Below the pieces are notes generated by a model. It was not told the DNA's origin. It saw only the letters and a list, made by a program, of their open reading frames with translations, and did no database searches. The position numbers were made by a program, and so were the translations under genes. From Acinetobacter sp. ANC 4558 (lineage in GTDB: Bacteria > Pseudomonadota > Gammaproteobacteria > Pseudomonadales > Moraxellaceae), in NCBI RefSeq assembly GCF_002135375.1, contig NZ_NEGH01000013.1:1-64000 (forward strand): a DNA stretch of 64,000 bases, given 5' to 3'. Each line of letters starts with the position of its first letter. Position 1 is the first letter of the stretch. Shown here one piece after another: positions 1-8,390 of this stretch.

Positions 1-354
1 GATCACTTAGATTCAGGTTCAGTATCAAGTCCAAACCGTGAAACAGAATCTATGCAAGATGGTTCAGATGCTGTATCTGATTGGCCATTATTGAATGCAT
101 TGCTTAATACGGCTGGTGGAGCAACATGGGTATCTTTACATCATGGTGGTGGTGTAGGCATGGGCTTCTCACAACACTCAGGTGTGGTGATTGTTTGTGA
201 TGGTACAGATGAAGCAGCTGCACGTATTGCACGTGTATTAACCAATGATCCGGCAACAGGTGTGATGCGCCATGCGGATGCAGGTTATGAAATTGCAATT
301 GACTGTGCAAAAGAGCAAGGTTTGAACTTGCCAATGATTACAGGTTCAAAGTGA
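1..354 (+). CDS. hutU: Urocanate hydratase, C-terminal part (cut by window start)
   Basis: The reading frame is open from base 1 to the TGA at 352-354 and encodes the last 117 residues of urocanate hydratase (urocanase), which hydrates urocanate to imidazolonepropionate in the second step of histidine degradation. Visible family signatures are the stretch [17 protein letters not shown] and the [19 protein letters not shown] segment, which belong to the NAD-binding and C-terminal region. The complete protein is normally about 550 residues, so roughly four fifths lie upstream of the window. HutH follows 108 bases downstream on the same strand, the usual hut order. Identity is seen directly; cytosolic location and reaction come from the family. 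Confidence 0.95.
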   Translation, partial: DHLDSGSVSSPNRETESMQDGSDAVSDWPLLNALLNTAGGATWVSLHHGGGVGMGFSQHSGVVIVCDGTDEAAARIARVLTNDPATGVMRHADAGYEIAIDCAKEQGLNLPMITGSK

Positions 355-462
355 TTGAAAATTCAAAATAAATTTTGTCACAACTTTTGAGTCAGTCATT
401 TTAATTCGGCAAAGAAGTCGCAAGAATGTACTAAAGTGATAATTAGGATATAGGATAGAAAA

Positions 463-1995
463 ATGAAATTAGTGATGCAAGCAGGAAAACTAACATTATC
501 AGAATTACGGGTAGCATATTTACATTCTGTACATGTGACATTAGATAAGGCTGCAATACCAGATATTCAAGCGAGTGTAGATTGCGTAGAACGAATCATT
601 CAAGAAGGTCGTACAGCATATGGAATTAACACAGGATTTGGCTTATTAGCATCAACAAAGATCGCCCCTGAAGATTTAGAACAATTACAACGTTCATTGG
701 TCTTATCGCATGCTGCTGGTGTGGGGGAAGCTTTAGATGATGCGATGGTGCGTTTAATTATGTTGCTGAAAGCAAATAGTTTGGCACGCGGTTTTTCGGG
801 TATTCGTTTAAAGGTCATTGAAGCAATTTTGGCATTAATTAATGCAGAAGTTTATCCACATATTCCTTTAAAAGGGTCGGTTGGAGCATCTGGAGACTTA
901 GCGCCACTTGCACATATGTCATTGGTTTTACTCGGTGAAAGCAAAGCACGACATAAGGGTCAATGGTTGTCGGCAAAAGATGCACTCAAAATTGCAGGTC
1001 TAGAGCCAATTTCATTGGCAGCAAAAGAAGGTTTAGCATTGTTAAATGGAACTCAAGTTTCTACAGCCTATGCATTACGAGGGTTATTTGAGGCTGAAGA
1101 TTTATTTGCTGCTGCTACGGTATGTGGAAGCTTAAGCGTAGAAGCAATGCTTGGTTCTCGTTCGCCATTTGATGCACGAGTACATGACGTTCGAGGACAA
1201 CGTGGACAAATTGATGTTGCTTCTGCCTATCGTGATTTGTTAACTGAACAAAGTGAAGTCAGTTTATCGCATGAAGATTGTGAAAAAGTACAGGATCCAT
1301 ATTCATTACGATGCCAACCCCAAGTGATGGGGGCGTGTTTAACCCAATTACGCCAAGCCGCAGAAGTTTTAGAAGTTGAAGCGAATGCGGTATCAGATAA
1401 TCCATTAGTTTTCGCCCAAGAAGGTGATGTTATTTCTGGTGGTAATTTTCATGCCGAACCTGTTGCAATGGCAGCAGATAATTTAGCATTGGCAATTGCT
1501 GAAATTGGTTCATTGTCTGAGCGTCGTATTTCGATGATGATGGATCGTCATATGTCACAGCTTCCACCATTTTTAGTTGAAAATGGAGGAATAAACTCAG
1601 GATTTATGATTGCTCAAGTTACTGCTGCGGCATTAGCAAGTGATAATAAGGCACTGGCACATCCAGCAAGTGTGGATAGTTTGCCCACCTCTGCTAATCA
1701 AGAAGATCATGTTTCAATGGCGCCAAATGCAGGAAAACGATTATGGTCTATGGCAGAGAATGTACGCGGTATTTTAGCGATTGAATGGCTAGGTGCATGT
1801 CAGGGTTTAGATTTTCGTCATGGGCTCAAAAGTTCAGAAAAATTAGAACGTGCACGTAAAATGTTACGTGATCATGTTCCTTATTATAGTGAGGATCGTT
1901 TTTTTGCACCTGACATTGAACAAGCCAGTCAACTTTTAGCAAATGGCTGTTTTAATGAGCTAATAATAACGAATTTACTCCCAAGTCTTAAATAA
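463..1995 (+). CDS. hutH: Histidine ammonia-lyase
   Basis: HutH removes ammonia from L-histidine to give trans-urocanate, the first step of the Hut pathway, in the cytosol. The 510-residue length is typical. The Ala-Ser-Gly triad that cyclises into the MIO electrophile is at residues 142-144 within [14 protein letters not shown], the same numbering as in characterised bacterial enzymes. The active-site tyrosine region (YGINTGFG, near residue 53) and the [11 protein letters not shown] segment are also present. The ATG at 463 follows an AGGATATAGGA stretch that can serve as ribosome binding site. It sits between hutU and a HutT-like permease on the same strand and is probably co-transcribed with them. 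No operator for the HutC repressor was recognised in the 108-base gap before it. Confidence 0.97.
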   Translation: MKLVMQAGKLTLSELRVAYLHSVHVTLDKAAIPDIQASVDCVERIIQEGRTAYGINTGFGLLASTKIAPEDLEQLQRSLVLSHAAGVGEALDDAMVRLIMLLKANSLARGFSGIRLKVIEAILALINAEVYPHIPLKGSVGASGDLAPLAHMSLVLLGESKARHKGQWLSAKDALKIAGLEPISLAAKEGLALLNGTQVSTAYALRGLFEAEDLFAAATVCGSLSVEAMLGSRSPFDARVHDVRGQRGQIDVASAYRDLLTEQSEVSLSHEDCEKVQDPYSLRCQPQVMGACLTQLRQAAEVLEVEANAVSDNPLVFAQEGDVISGGNFHAEPVAMAADNLALAIAEIGSLSERRISMMMDRHMSQLPPFLVENGGINSGFMIAQVTAAALASDNKALAHPASVDSLPTSANQEDHVSMAPNAGKRLWSMAENVRGILAIEWLGACQGLDFRHGLKSSEKLERARKMLRDHVPYYSEDRFFAPDIEQASQLLANGCFNELIITNLLPSLK

Positions 1996-2071
1996 TAAGT
2001 CAATATTTAGCGTAAAAGGCCACATGAAGTGGTCTAATCCAATATAATTTCCACATGGATTGGAGATAATA

Positions 2072-3481
2072 ATGTCACAGAAGTCAGTATTACAACGGGG
2101 ATTAAATGCCCGTCATATTCGATTTTTAGCTTTAGGTTCAGCAATTGGTACTGGATTATTTTACGGTTCAGCAACAGCAATACAAATGGCAGGTCCATCA
2201 GTCCTGCTTGCATACATTATTGCGGGAATTGCAATTTATATTGTCATGCGAGCATTGGGGGAGATGTCTGTACACAACCCAGTGACAGGTTCATTTAGTC
2301 ATTATGCAAGTAAATATATTAGTCCATTTGCAGGGTTTACCACAGGGTGGACGTATGTATTTGAAATGATTATCGTTGCCTTGGCTGATGTCACAGCATT
2401 TGGAATCTATATGGGATTTTGGTATCCAGATGTTCCAAGATGGATTTGGATTTTATCTCTGATCATGTTCTTAGGTGCGATTAATCTTATTCATGTCAAG
2501 GTATTTGGTGAACTTGAGTTTTGGCTATCTATCATTAAGGTCTCTGCCATTATTGCTATGATTGTTGGTGGTTTTGGTCTCATGATATTTGGGTTCCAAA
2601 CAGGTCAAGGCGATATCTCATCAGGTATTCAAAACTTATGGATCTATGATGGTTTTATGCCGAATGGAATTGCTGGATTAGTCGCATGTTTAGCAGTCGT
2701 TGTCTTTGCATTTGGTGGAATTGAAATCATTGGTATTACGGCAGGTGAGACCCAGGATCCGAAAAAAACAATTCCACAAGCAATTAATGCGGTTCCAATT
2801 CGTATTTTACTATTTTATGTACTCACCATATTTGTCTTAATGTCAATTTTCCCTTGGAATCAAATTGGCGTGCAAGGAAGTCCATTTGTACAGATTTTTA
2901 AAAACTTAGGGATAGAGTCTGCTGCAACGATTTTAAATATTGTCGTTATTTCCGCTGCAATTTCAGCCATTAATAGTGATGTTTTTGGTGCGGGCCGTAT
3001 GTTGTATGGTATGGCAAAAGATGGTCAAGCGCCGAAAGTATTCACTAAAATATCAAAAAATGGTGTGCCTTGGATGACTGTTGTTGTCATGGCGAGTGTG
3101 CTCTTAATTGGTGTGATTCTTAATTATTATATTCCAAAGAATGTTTTCTTAATTATTGCTTCTATTGCAACGTTTGCGACTGTTTGGGTGTGGTTAATGA
3201 TTTTAATCTCTCAAATTGGAATGCGTCGTAAATTATCAAAAGAAGAAGTGAAAGCACTTGATTTTCCAGTCATCGGTTGGCCATATGCACCTGCTTTTGC
3301 TGTCGTATTTTTGGTCTTTGTTTTAATCATCATTGGCTATTTTCCAGATTCACGACCTGCAATTTATGTCGGTGGTATTTGGTTAATCATTTTAGGATTG
3401 GTGTATTACTTTAAAATTAAACCCAATCAACGCTTGCTAAGCCAGCATCAAGAGGAACGTCGTACATCTGTAGATGAATAG
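2072..3481 (+). CDS. hutT: Amino-acid permease of the APC superfamily, probable histidine transporter
   Basis: A 469-residue polytopic membrane protein of the amino acid-polyamine-organocation (APC) superfamily, AAT group. It has about twelve hydrophobic segments and the typical N-terminal motif ([21 protein letters not shown]) with the glycine-rich unwound helix that binds the amino-acid amine and carboxylate. The start was set at ATG 2072, because GGAG at 2062-2065 is well spaced for it; an upstream in-frame TTG at 2060 lies on top of that site. Position directly behind hutH suggests it imports histidine (HutT). The sequence alone does not exclude proline or aromatic amino acids as substrate, since ProY and AroP-like proteins look very similar. 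Confidence 0.8.
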   Translation: MSQKSVLQRGLNARHIRFLALGSAIGTGLFYGSATAIQMAGPSVLLAYIIAGIAIYIVMRALGEMSVHNPVTGSFSHYASKYISPFAGFTTGWTYVFEMIIVALADVTAFGIYMGFWYPDVPRWIWILSLIMFLGAINLIHVKVFGELEFWLSIIKVSAIIAMIVGGFGLMIFGFQTGQGDISSGIQNLWIYDGFMPNGIAGLVACLAVVVFAFGGIEIIGITAGETQDPKKTIPQAINAVPIRILLFYVLTIFVLMSIFPWNQIGVQGSPFVQIFKNLGIESAATILNIVVISAAISAINSDVFGAGRMLYGMAKDGQAPKVFTKISKNGVPWMTVVVMASVLLIGVILNYYIPKNVFLIIASIATFATVWVWLMILISQIGMRRKLSKEEVKALDFPVIGWPYAPAFAVVFLVFVLIIIGYFPDSRPAIYVGGIWLIILGLVYYFKIKPNQRLLSQHQEERRTSVDE

Positions 3482-3876
3482 GGGCGCAGCGATTCAGTCA
3501 CTTTAAAGTTAGCATGGTGATGTACTTGTACTCACCATGCGATGAATGATTAAAAATAGAATGACAAATTTAATTCTCTTCTTTGCTATGTTTATGGGTT
3601 GAATATAATGACTTTATATAAAATATTGATATGATTGACGTATGGTTAGATTTGTCTTTTAAAGTTTTAATGGGCTTATATTAAGTTTTTAAATGATAAA
3701 AGAGAACAATCTAGCATTGTCGGAAAGTAAATTAATTGTGTCTAATATCGTGAAAAATACATTTTGCTATAGAACAGAATGCGATTTAAATTTCGATAGA
3801 TATGATAACTCGATTTTCGATATAAATTATGCGCAATTATAGTGCAGATAAATAATCAAAAAAACAGGAAATAACA
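3482..3876. other. Intergenic region between hutT and glutamate dehydrogenase
   Basis: 395 bases, AT-rich, with no convincing ORF. It contains a perfect hairpin at 3512-3540, described separately. Near the gdh side, TTTCGATA occurs twice around 3788-3820, just ahead of the gene. This could be a regulator site, but it was not matched to a known motif. Confidence 0.5.
3512..3540 (+). terminator. Hairpin after the hut genes
   Basis: Perfect 9-base arms GCATGGTGA (3512-3520) and TCACCATGC (3532-3540) enclose an 11-base loop, 30 bases after the permease stop. No T-run follows, so this may be a transcript-stabilising or factor-dependent end rather than a classical intrinsic terminator. Confidence 0.45.
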
Positions 3877-5151
3877 ATGTCCAATCTTTCTTATGTAGAT
3901 GCAGAAAACGGTGCTTGGCAGACTTTTTTAGCACAGATCGATCGTGTAGCACCTTATTTAAGTGGTGACCTCCAAGAATATATCGACACACTGAAACGAC
4001 CAAAAAGAGCATTAATTGTAGACCTTCCAATTGTTATGGATGATGGTTCAATTCAGCATTTTGAGGGATACCGAGTACAACATAATTTATCACGTGGTCC
4101 AGGCAAAGGCGGAATTCGATATCATCCGAATGTTGAGTTAAGTGAAGTGATGGCACTTTCAGCATGGATGACGATTAAAACAGCGGTACTTAATTTACCT
4201 TTTGGCGGTGCAAAAGGAGGAGTTCGTGTAGATCCACGGAAACTATCTACGCGAGAGTTGGAACGATTAACACGTCGTTATACCAGTGAAATTGCACATA
4301 TTATTGGACCTCAAAAAGATATCCCTGCGCCTGATGTGGGTACAAATGCGAATGTTATGGGCTGGATTATGGATACCTATTCTTCAGCACAAGGACATAC
4401 GGTGACAGGTGTTGTAACAGGAAAGCCTGTACATTTAGGCGGTTCATTAGGTCGTGTAAAAGCAACAGGGCGAGGCGTTTATGTCACAGGGTATGAAGCA
4501 GCGAAAAAAATTAATTTAAAAGTAGATGGTGCTAAAGTATCAGTGCAAGGCTTTGGTAATGTGGGGAGTGAAGCTGCCAATTTATTTTATGCCTCGAATG
4601 CCAAAATTGTATGTATTCAGGATCATACAGGAACTATTTTGAATGAAGCTGGCATTGATGTTCCAAGCTTAAATGCGTATGTTGAAAAAAATCAAGGTGT
4701 ATTGGGATTTGATGGTGCAGCACAGATTGATAATGAACATTTTTGGGATGTAGAGACTGATATTCTTATACCTGCAGCATTGGAAAGCCAAATTACGGTT
4801 GATCGTGCACGAAGATTGACAGCAAAAATGATTTTAGAAGGTGCGAATGGTCCGACATACCCAGCTGCAGATGATATTTTAATAGAAAGAGGTATCACTA
4901 TTGTACCAGATGTGATTTGTAATGCTGGCGGGGTAACGGTCAGCTATTTTGAATGGGTACAAGATTTTGCCAGTTATTTTTGGAGTGAAGAAGAAATTAA
5001 TGAGCGACTAGATCGACTCATGGTTCAAGCTGTTGAAGATGTTTGGTCATGTGCAACACAAAATAAATGTACATTACGAACTGCTGCGTATATTTTGGCT
5101 TGTGAAAGAATTCTAAAAGCACGTAAAGAGCGCGGTATTTTCCCTGGATAA
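3877..5151 (+). CDS. gdhA: Glutamate dehydrogenase (Glu/Leu/Phe/Val dehydrogenase family)
   Basis: Catalyses reversible oxidative deamination of glutamate to 2-oxoglutarate and ammonia in the cytosol. The 424-residue length fits the hexameric short-type enzymes. The substrate-domain motifs [11 protein letters not shown] and [13 protein letters not shown] carry the substrate-binding and catalytic lysines. The dinucleotide-binding fold is marked by [12 protein letters not shown], and the later [15 protein letters not shown] and [13 protein letters not shown] segments are family-typical. Cofactor preference (NAD or NADP) cannot be decided here. It lies just after the hut genes, and histidine breakdown yields glutamate, so a joint catabolic role is plausible. 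It has its own 395-base upstream region and a hairpin at its end, so it is probably a separate unit. Confidence 0.93.
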   Translation: MSNLSYVDAENGAWQTFLAQIDRVAPYLSGDLQEYIDTLKRPKRALIVDLPIVMDDGSIQHFEGYRVQHNLSRGPGKGGIRYHPNVELSEVMALSAWMTIKTAVLNLPFGGAKGGVRVDPRKLSTRELERLTRRYTSEIAHIIGPQKDIPAPDVGTNANVMGWIMDTYSSAQGHTVTGVVTGKPVHLGGSLGRVKATGRGVYVTGYEAAKKINLKVDGAKVSVQGFGNVGSEAANLFYASNAKIVCIQDHTGTILNEAGIDVPSLNAYVEKNQGVLGFDGAAQIDNEHFWDVETDILIPAALESQITVDRARRLTAKMILEGANGPTYPAADDILIERGITIVPDVICNAGGVTVSYFEWVQDFASYFWSEEEINERLDRLMVQAVEDVWSCATQNKCTLRTAAYILACERILKARKERGIFPG

Positions 5152-5163
5152 TTAAAATGGGAT

Positions 5164-5207
5164 AAACTAGCCTTTCTTATATTTTATTTTAATAAAAAGG
5201 CTAGTTT
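5164..5207 (+). terminator. Hairpin after glutamate dehydrogenase
   Basis: Perfect 12-base arms AAACTAGCCTTT (5164-5175) and AAAGGCTAGTTT (5196-5207) lie 13 bases after the gdh stop. The descending arm ends in TTT but no long T-run follows. Probable transcription end. Confidence 0.65.
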
Positions 5208-5485
5208 GATCATTCACTTTGATGAATCATAATTAAATATATAAATAAAATTATTCAGAGATTTATGTAGATAAATGTTGATTTATATAAAATATTTTTA
5301 ATCATGTGATAAATTAGAAAATATCTAAAATATTTATGCTTGTTATTCTGAGCAAATATTCATGATTTTATGATTCAAGGTTAAATCAGCTACGAATTGT
5401 AACTTATTAAATTTTCTTAATTTATATACTTGGCCTAATGAAATGGCTGTTAATTAAGCGTAAATTAGCATTTAGAGTTATTTTA
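5208..5485. other. AT-rich intergenic region before the DedA gene
   Basis: Very AT-rich. No convincing gene, hairpin or known binding site was seen. It presumably carries the promoter of the DedA-family gene. Confidence 0.4.
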
Positions 5486-6070
5486 ATGGATTGGTCAAAT
5501 TTATTACAAAATTATGGGTATATTGCTGTTGTTGTTGGTGCATTTTTTGAAGGGGAAACGGTTTTATTACTGGGAGCATATGCAGTTCAGCAAGAAGTAT
5601 TGAAGTATTGGATATTAATCTTAGCAGGGATGTTAGGTGCATTTATTGGCGACCAATTTTATTACTTTATTGGTGCTAAATTTGGTCATAAATTTATTAA
5701 TGATCGTCCTAAACTTGCTGAAAAATTTAAAAAAGCCAGTATTTTGATCGACAAGTTTCCAATACTGAGCATTTTATTTATGCGTTTTGCTTGGGGACTT
5801 AGAACAGTAATACCAATTAGTTTTGGTATCAAAAAATATCATTTATCTCGTTATATATTGGTGAATATTTTAGCAGCATTTATTTGGTCTTTTATGATTG
5901 TAACTATTGGTTTGCAAGTTACACACTGGCTTCATAAATTATGGATGTATTTAATTCACGAAGAAAGTCATATGCATTTGGTCATTGGCGCTGTGATTCT
6001 TTGCATCTGCTTGATTGGCATTATTTATGGCGCTATTTTTTATCATAAGAATAAAATAAAGAATCAATGA
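5486..6070 (+). CDS. DedA-family (VTT domain) inner-membrane protein
   Basis: A 194-residue protein with about five hydrophobic segments. It shows DedA/VTT-domain features: FFEGETVLLLGAYAVQQ near the N terminus, GDQFYYFIGAKFG in the middle and RFAWGLRTVIPISFGIKK with conserved arginines and glycine. DedA proteins are transporters or scramblases for undecaprenyl phosphate and phospholipids, and affect membrane homeostasis and resistance to antimicrobial peptides. The start at ATG 5486 (MDWSNLLQNYGY) matches the usual family N terminus. An in-frame ATG at 5438 would add 16 basic residues and cannot be excluded, as neither start has a strong ribosome binding site. It converges on the permease gene downstream, with a shared hairpin between them. 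Confidence 0.85.
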   Translation: MDWSNLLQNYGYIAVVVGAFFEGETVLLLGAYAVQQEVLKYWILILAGMLGAFIGDQFYYFIGAKFGHKFINDRPKLAEKFKKASILIDKFPILSILFMRFAWGLRTVIPISFGIKKYHLSRYILVNILAAFIWSFMIVTIGLQVTHWLHKLWMYLIHEESHMHLVIGAVILCICLIGIIYGAIFYHKNKIKNQ

Positions 6071-6077
6071 ATAACAC

Positions 6078-6108
6078 GTTTTCTGCCATACATAAAATGA
6101 CAGAAAAC
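6078..6108. terminator. Bidirectional hairpin between convergent genes
   Basis: Arms GTTTTCTGCCAT (6078-6089) and ATGACAGAAAAC (6097-6108) pair with one mismatch, midway between the DedA stop and the stop of the minus-strand permease. It suits termination from both sides. Confidence 0.6.
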
Positions 6109-6117
6109 ATTGATTTC

Positions 6118-7347
6118 TTAAATCCAATATACCCAAAATGCGGATAGAAAAATACAGACAAATGCAACAGGTACACCAGCTTTAGCATAATCCATAAATG
6201 AAATTTGAATGCCGCAGGTCTTTGCTTGTTCTACAACAACAATACCCGCCAAGCTTCCAAAGATGACCATATTGCTGGAGAAACCAGTACCTAAGGCCAA
6301 CGCTGCACACAGTGCATTGGCATTTGCACCAGCATCAAGATACGGCACAAGAAGCATGACAGTCGGATTGTTCCCAACAATATTACTGAGCGCTGCACTG
6401 GTGATAAACAGTGAAAGAGGTTCATTGAGGTTTAATCCCATATCTTTTAGATCACCTAATAGAGCTTGTGGTAATCCAGTGGTAGACATGGCAGCATTGA
6501 CAATGAATAAGCCCATAATGAGTAAAAGTAAGTTACCATCGACTTCTTTAAGTACATCATTTGATGCAACGGTACGATTAATCAGTAAAATACCCGCAGC
6601 AGTTAATGCCACTAATTCTTGTGGCCAAATATCAACAATAAATAAGACGACAATAACAACAGTGACGATTAAAGCTTTCACGGTTTCCGCAATATCAAGC
6701 TTAGGCTGAACGATAGATGGTTTAGGTGTGTTTACTGTTTTTTCAATAGTCCACTTTCCTTTAAATAAATAGCAAAGGATGCCCCATACAATAGGCAATG
6801 ATAAAAGTGCAGGAATACCCGCAACTTTAAGAAGATCTATAAAAGATACATTGAGTGCTTGTGCTGCAATCATATTTTGAGGGCTACCAATCAGTGTTCC
6901 TACCGAACCTGTATTGGCAGCAAAGCAAAAGCCAAGCAAGAATGGAATCGGATTTAAACCTCGGGCCAAAGTGATTGAAACCAGTAAGGGAGTCATTGCA
7001 ACGACCACAACATCATTGGTCAAAATTGAAGATAGTACGCCACTGACTACAATAAAAACAGCGAGTAATTTTGCAGGGCTGACTCGTAAGGTAGCGACTT
7101 TATTTGCAGCCCAAGCATAAAAGCCAGAAACAGCAAATGCGCCTGAAACGATCATCAACCCAAATAATAATCCGACAGTTTTATAGTTAATTGCATTCCA
7201 TGCATCTTGAGCAGAGATGCTACCCACAGCAAGCATGGCTAAGGCACCAACAAGGGCAGCACCTGTACGATCTATTTTAAAGCCAGGCAGTTTGCCAAAA
7301 CCCATCGCAATATAGACCAAAAGAAATATTAAAAGTGTTGCATTCAT
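6118..7347 (-). CDS. SLC13/ArsB-NhaD-like anion permease
   Basis: A 409-residue polytopic membrane protein with about eleven hydrophobic segments. It belongs to the ion transporter superfamily that includes ArsB, NhaD and the SLC13/DASS anion permeases. Two family-like motifs repeat across the protein halves: SILTNDVVVVAMTPLL near residue 111 and SNIVGNNPTVMLLVPYL near residue 315. Both contain the conserved Asn-Asp or Asn-Asn-Pro pattern of the substrate or ion site. Other signs are FCFAANTGSVGTLIGSPQN. The true substrate (dicarboxylate, sulfate, arsenite or sodium/proton) cannot be assigned. It is the last gene of a minus-strand run with ppk2 and the P-type ATPase, but a perfect hairpin separates it from ppk2, so it is probably transcribed on its own. 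Confidence 0.75.
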   Translation of the reverse strand: MNATLLIFLLVYIAMGFGKLPGFKIDRTGAALVGALAMLAVGSISAQDAWNAINYKTVGLLFGLMIVSGAFAVSGFYAWAANKVATLRVSPAKLLAVFIVVSGVLSSILTNDVVVVAMTPLLVSITLARGLNPIPFLLGFCFAANTGSVGTLIGSPQNMIAAQALNVSFIDLLKVAGIPALLSLPIVWGILCYLFKGKWTIEKTVNTPKPSIVQPKLDIAETVKALIVTVVIVVLFIVDIWPQELVALTAAGILLINRTVASNDVLKEVDGNLLLLIMGLFIVNAAMSTTGLPQALLGDLKDMGLNLNEPLSLFITSAALSNIVGNNPTVMLLVPYLDAGANANALCAALALGTGFSSNMVIFGSLAGIVVVEQAKTCGIQISFMDYAKAGVPVAFVCIFLSAFWVYWI

Positions 7348-7381
7348 TGGTATTGCCTTAAGACATTGGATAAGAAAGCAT

Positions 7382-7414
7382 AATGCTTCTTTTTGTCATA
7401 TAAAAAGAAGCATT
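7382..7414 (-). terminator. Hairpin after ppk2
   Basis: Perfect 13-base arms AATGCTTCTTTTT (7382-7394) and AAAAAGAAGCATT (7402-7414) lie between the ppk2 stop and the permease start. The minus-strand 3' side lacks a long T-run. It likely ends ppk2 transcription. Confidence 0.6.
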
Positions 7415-7452
7415 GAATCGATGAATTAAAATTGTTTATAGGTATGCTGTAA

Positions 7453-8289
7453 TTATTCCTTTCCTTTTTTAATCTCATGGTATTTATGACGAATTTCTTT
7501 TAAATCGACGAGAGGCTCTGGTAATTTTAAGTGTAAGTTTTCTAGTGTTTTTACAATAATTTCTGAAACAGCTAAATTGCGGAACCATTTATGATTGGAA
7601 GGAATGATGAACCATGGTGCTTCTTTAGTTGAACATTTTTCAAGCATATCTTCATATGCACGAATATACTGATCCCAATATGCGCGTTCTGTATAATCAG
7701 ATTCACTAATTTTCCATTGTCTAGATGGATCATCTAATCGCTGCTTAAAACGTTCTAACTGCTCTTCAGGGCTAATATATAAGAAGAATTTTAGAATTGT
7801 GACATTATTGGTTTGTAATAACGTCTCAAAATTATTGATATGTTCATAGCGCTGAGACCATACTTTTTTTGGCACAATATTATGCACACGTTGTACTAAG
7901 ACATCTTCGTAATGAGAACGGTTAAAAATTGAAACATCACCTAAACCAGGGGTATGGGGATGTACACGCCATAAAAAATCATGCGACTTTTCCTCAGCAG
8001 TGGGTTGTTTAAAACCATGTACATACGTGCCTTGAGGATTCATTGAATTCATTACATGCCAACATGTACCATCTTTACCTGCAGCGTCAATACCTTGTAA
8101 GACGATGAGTAAAGCATGTTTCTTTTCCCCATAAAGTTTACGTTGTAATTCTCCTATTTTCTCAACATGTTTTGCTAAAACTTCTTTGGCATGTTCTTCA
8201 TCGACATAGTCTGCATGAAATGATGCATCTACTTTTTTTAATTTGACTTTAGTTTCTGGTTCAACAATTAGTTTTTTATATAAGCTCAT
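7453..8289 (-). CDS. ppk2: Polyphosphate kinase 2 family protein (polyphosphate:nucleotide phosphotransferase)
   Basis: PPK2 enzymes transfer phosphate from inorganic polyphosphate to nucleotides. The 278-residue single-domain protein has Walker A GIDAAGKDG at residues 66-74, the lid region with WRVHPHTPGLGDVSIF and Walker B NRSHYEDVLVQRV, and ends with NHKWFRNLAVSEIIVKTLE. Layout and length match the one-domain class I/III group. The overall pattern recalls class III enzymes that phosphorylate both AMP and ADP, but that subclass is an inference. The neighbouring upstream gene is a proton-pumping P-type ATPase, about 100 bases away with a hairpin between, so they may be regulated separately. 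Polyphosphate storage is a known trait of some Acinetobacter. Confidence 0.9.
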   Translation of the reverse strand: MSLYKKLIVEPETKVKLKKVDASFHADYVDEEHAKEVLAKHVEKIGELQRKLYGEKKHALLIVLQGIDAAGKDGTCWHVMNSMNPQGTYVHGFKQPTAEEKSHDFLWRVHPHTPGLGDVSIFNRSHYEDVLVQRVHNIVPKKVWSQRYEHINNFETLLQTNNVTILKFFLYISPEEQLERFKQRLDDPSRQWKISESDYTERAYWDQYIRAYEDMLEKCSTKEAPWFIIPSNHKWFRNLAVSEIIVKTLENLHLKLPEPLVDLKEIRHKYHEIKKGKE

Positions 8290-8334
8290 CGGTTAAATAC
8301 TCTTTTAAGGGAATTGGTGTTTTATACTTTTCTA

Positions 8335-8369
8335 TTTATCGGATCTCCACATATAAGACATCCGATAAA
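8335..8369 (-). terminator. Hairpin after the P-type ATPase gene
   Basis: Perfect 10-base arms TTTATCGGAT (8335-8344) and ATCCGATAAA (8360-8369) lie just past the ATPase stop and before ppk2. No strong T-run follows on the minus strand. Confidence 0.5.
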
Positions 8370-8390
8370 AGAAGATACTTGTTTATTGAT

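Noticed and set aside
6209-6709. 166-codon plus-strand frame opposite the anion permease
   Set aside because: Antisense shadow of a clear membrane protein gene.
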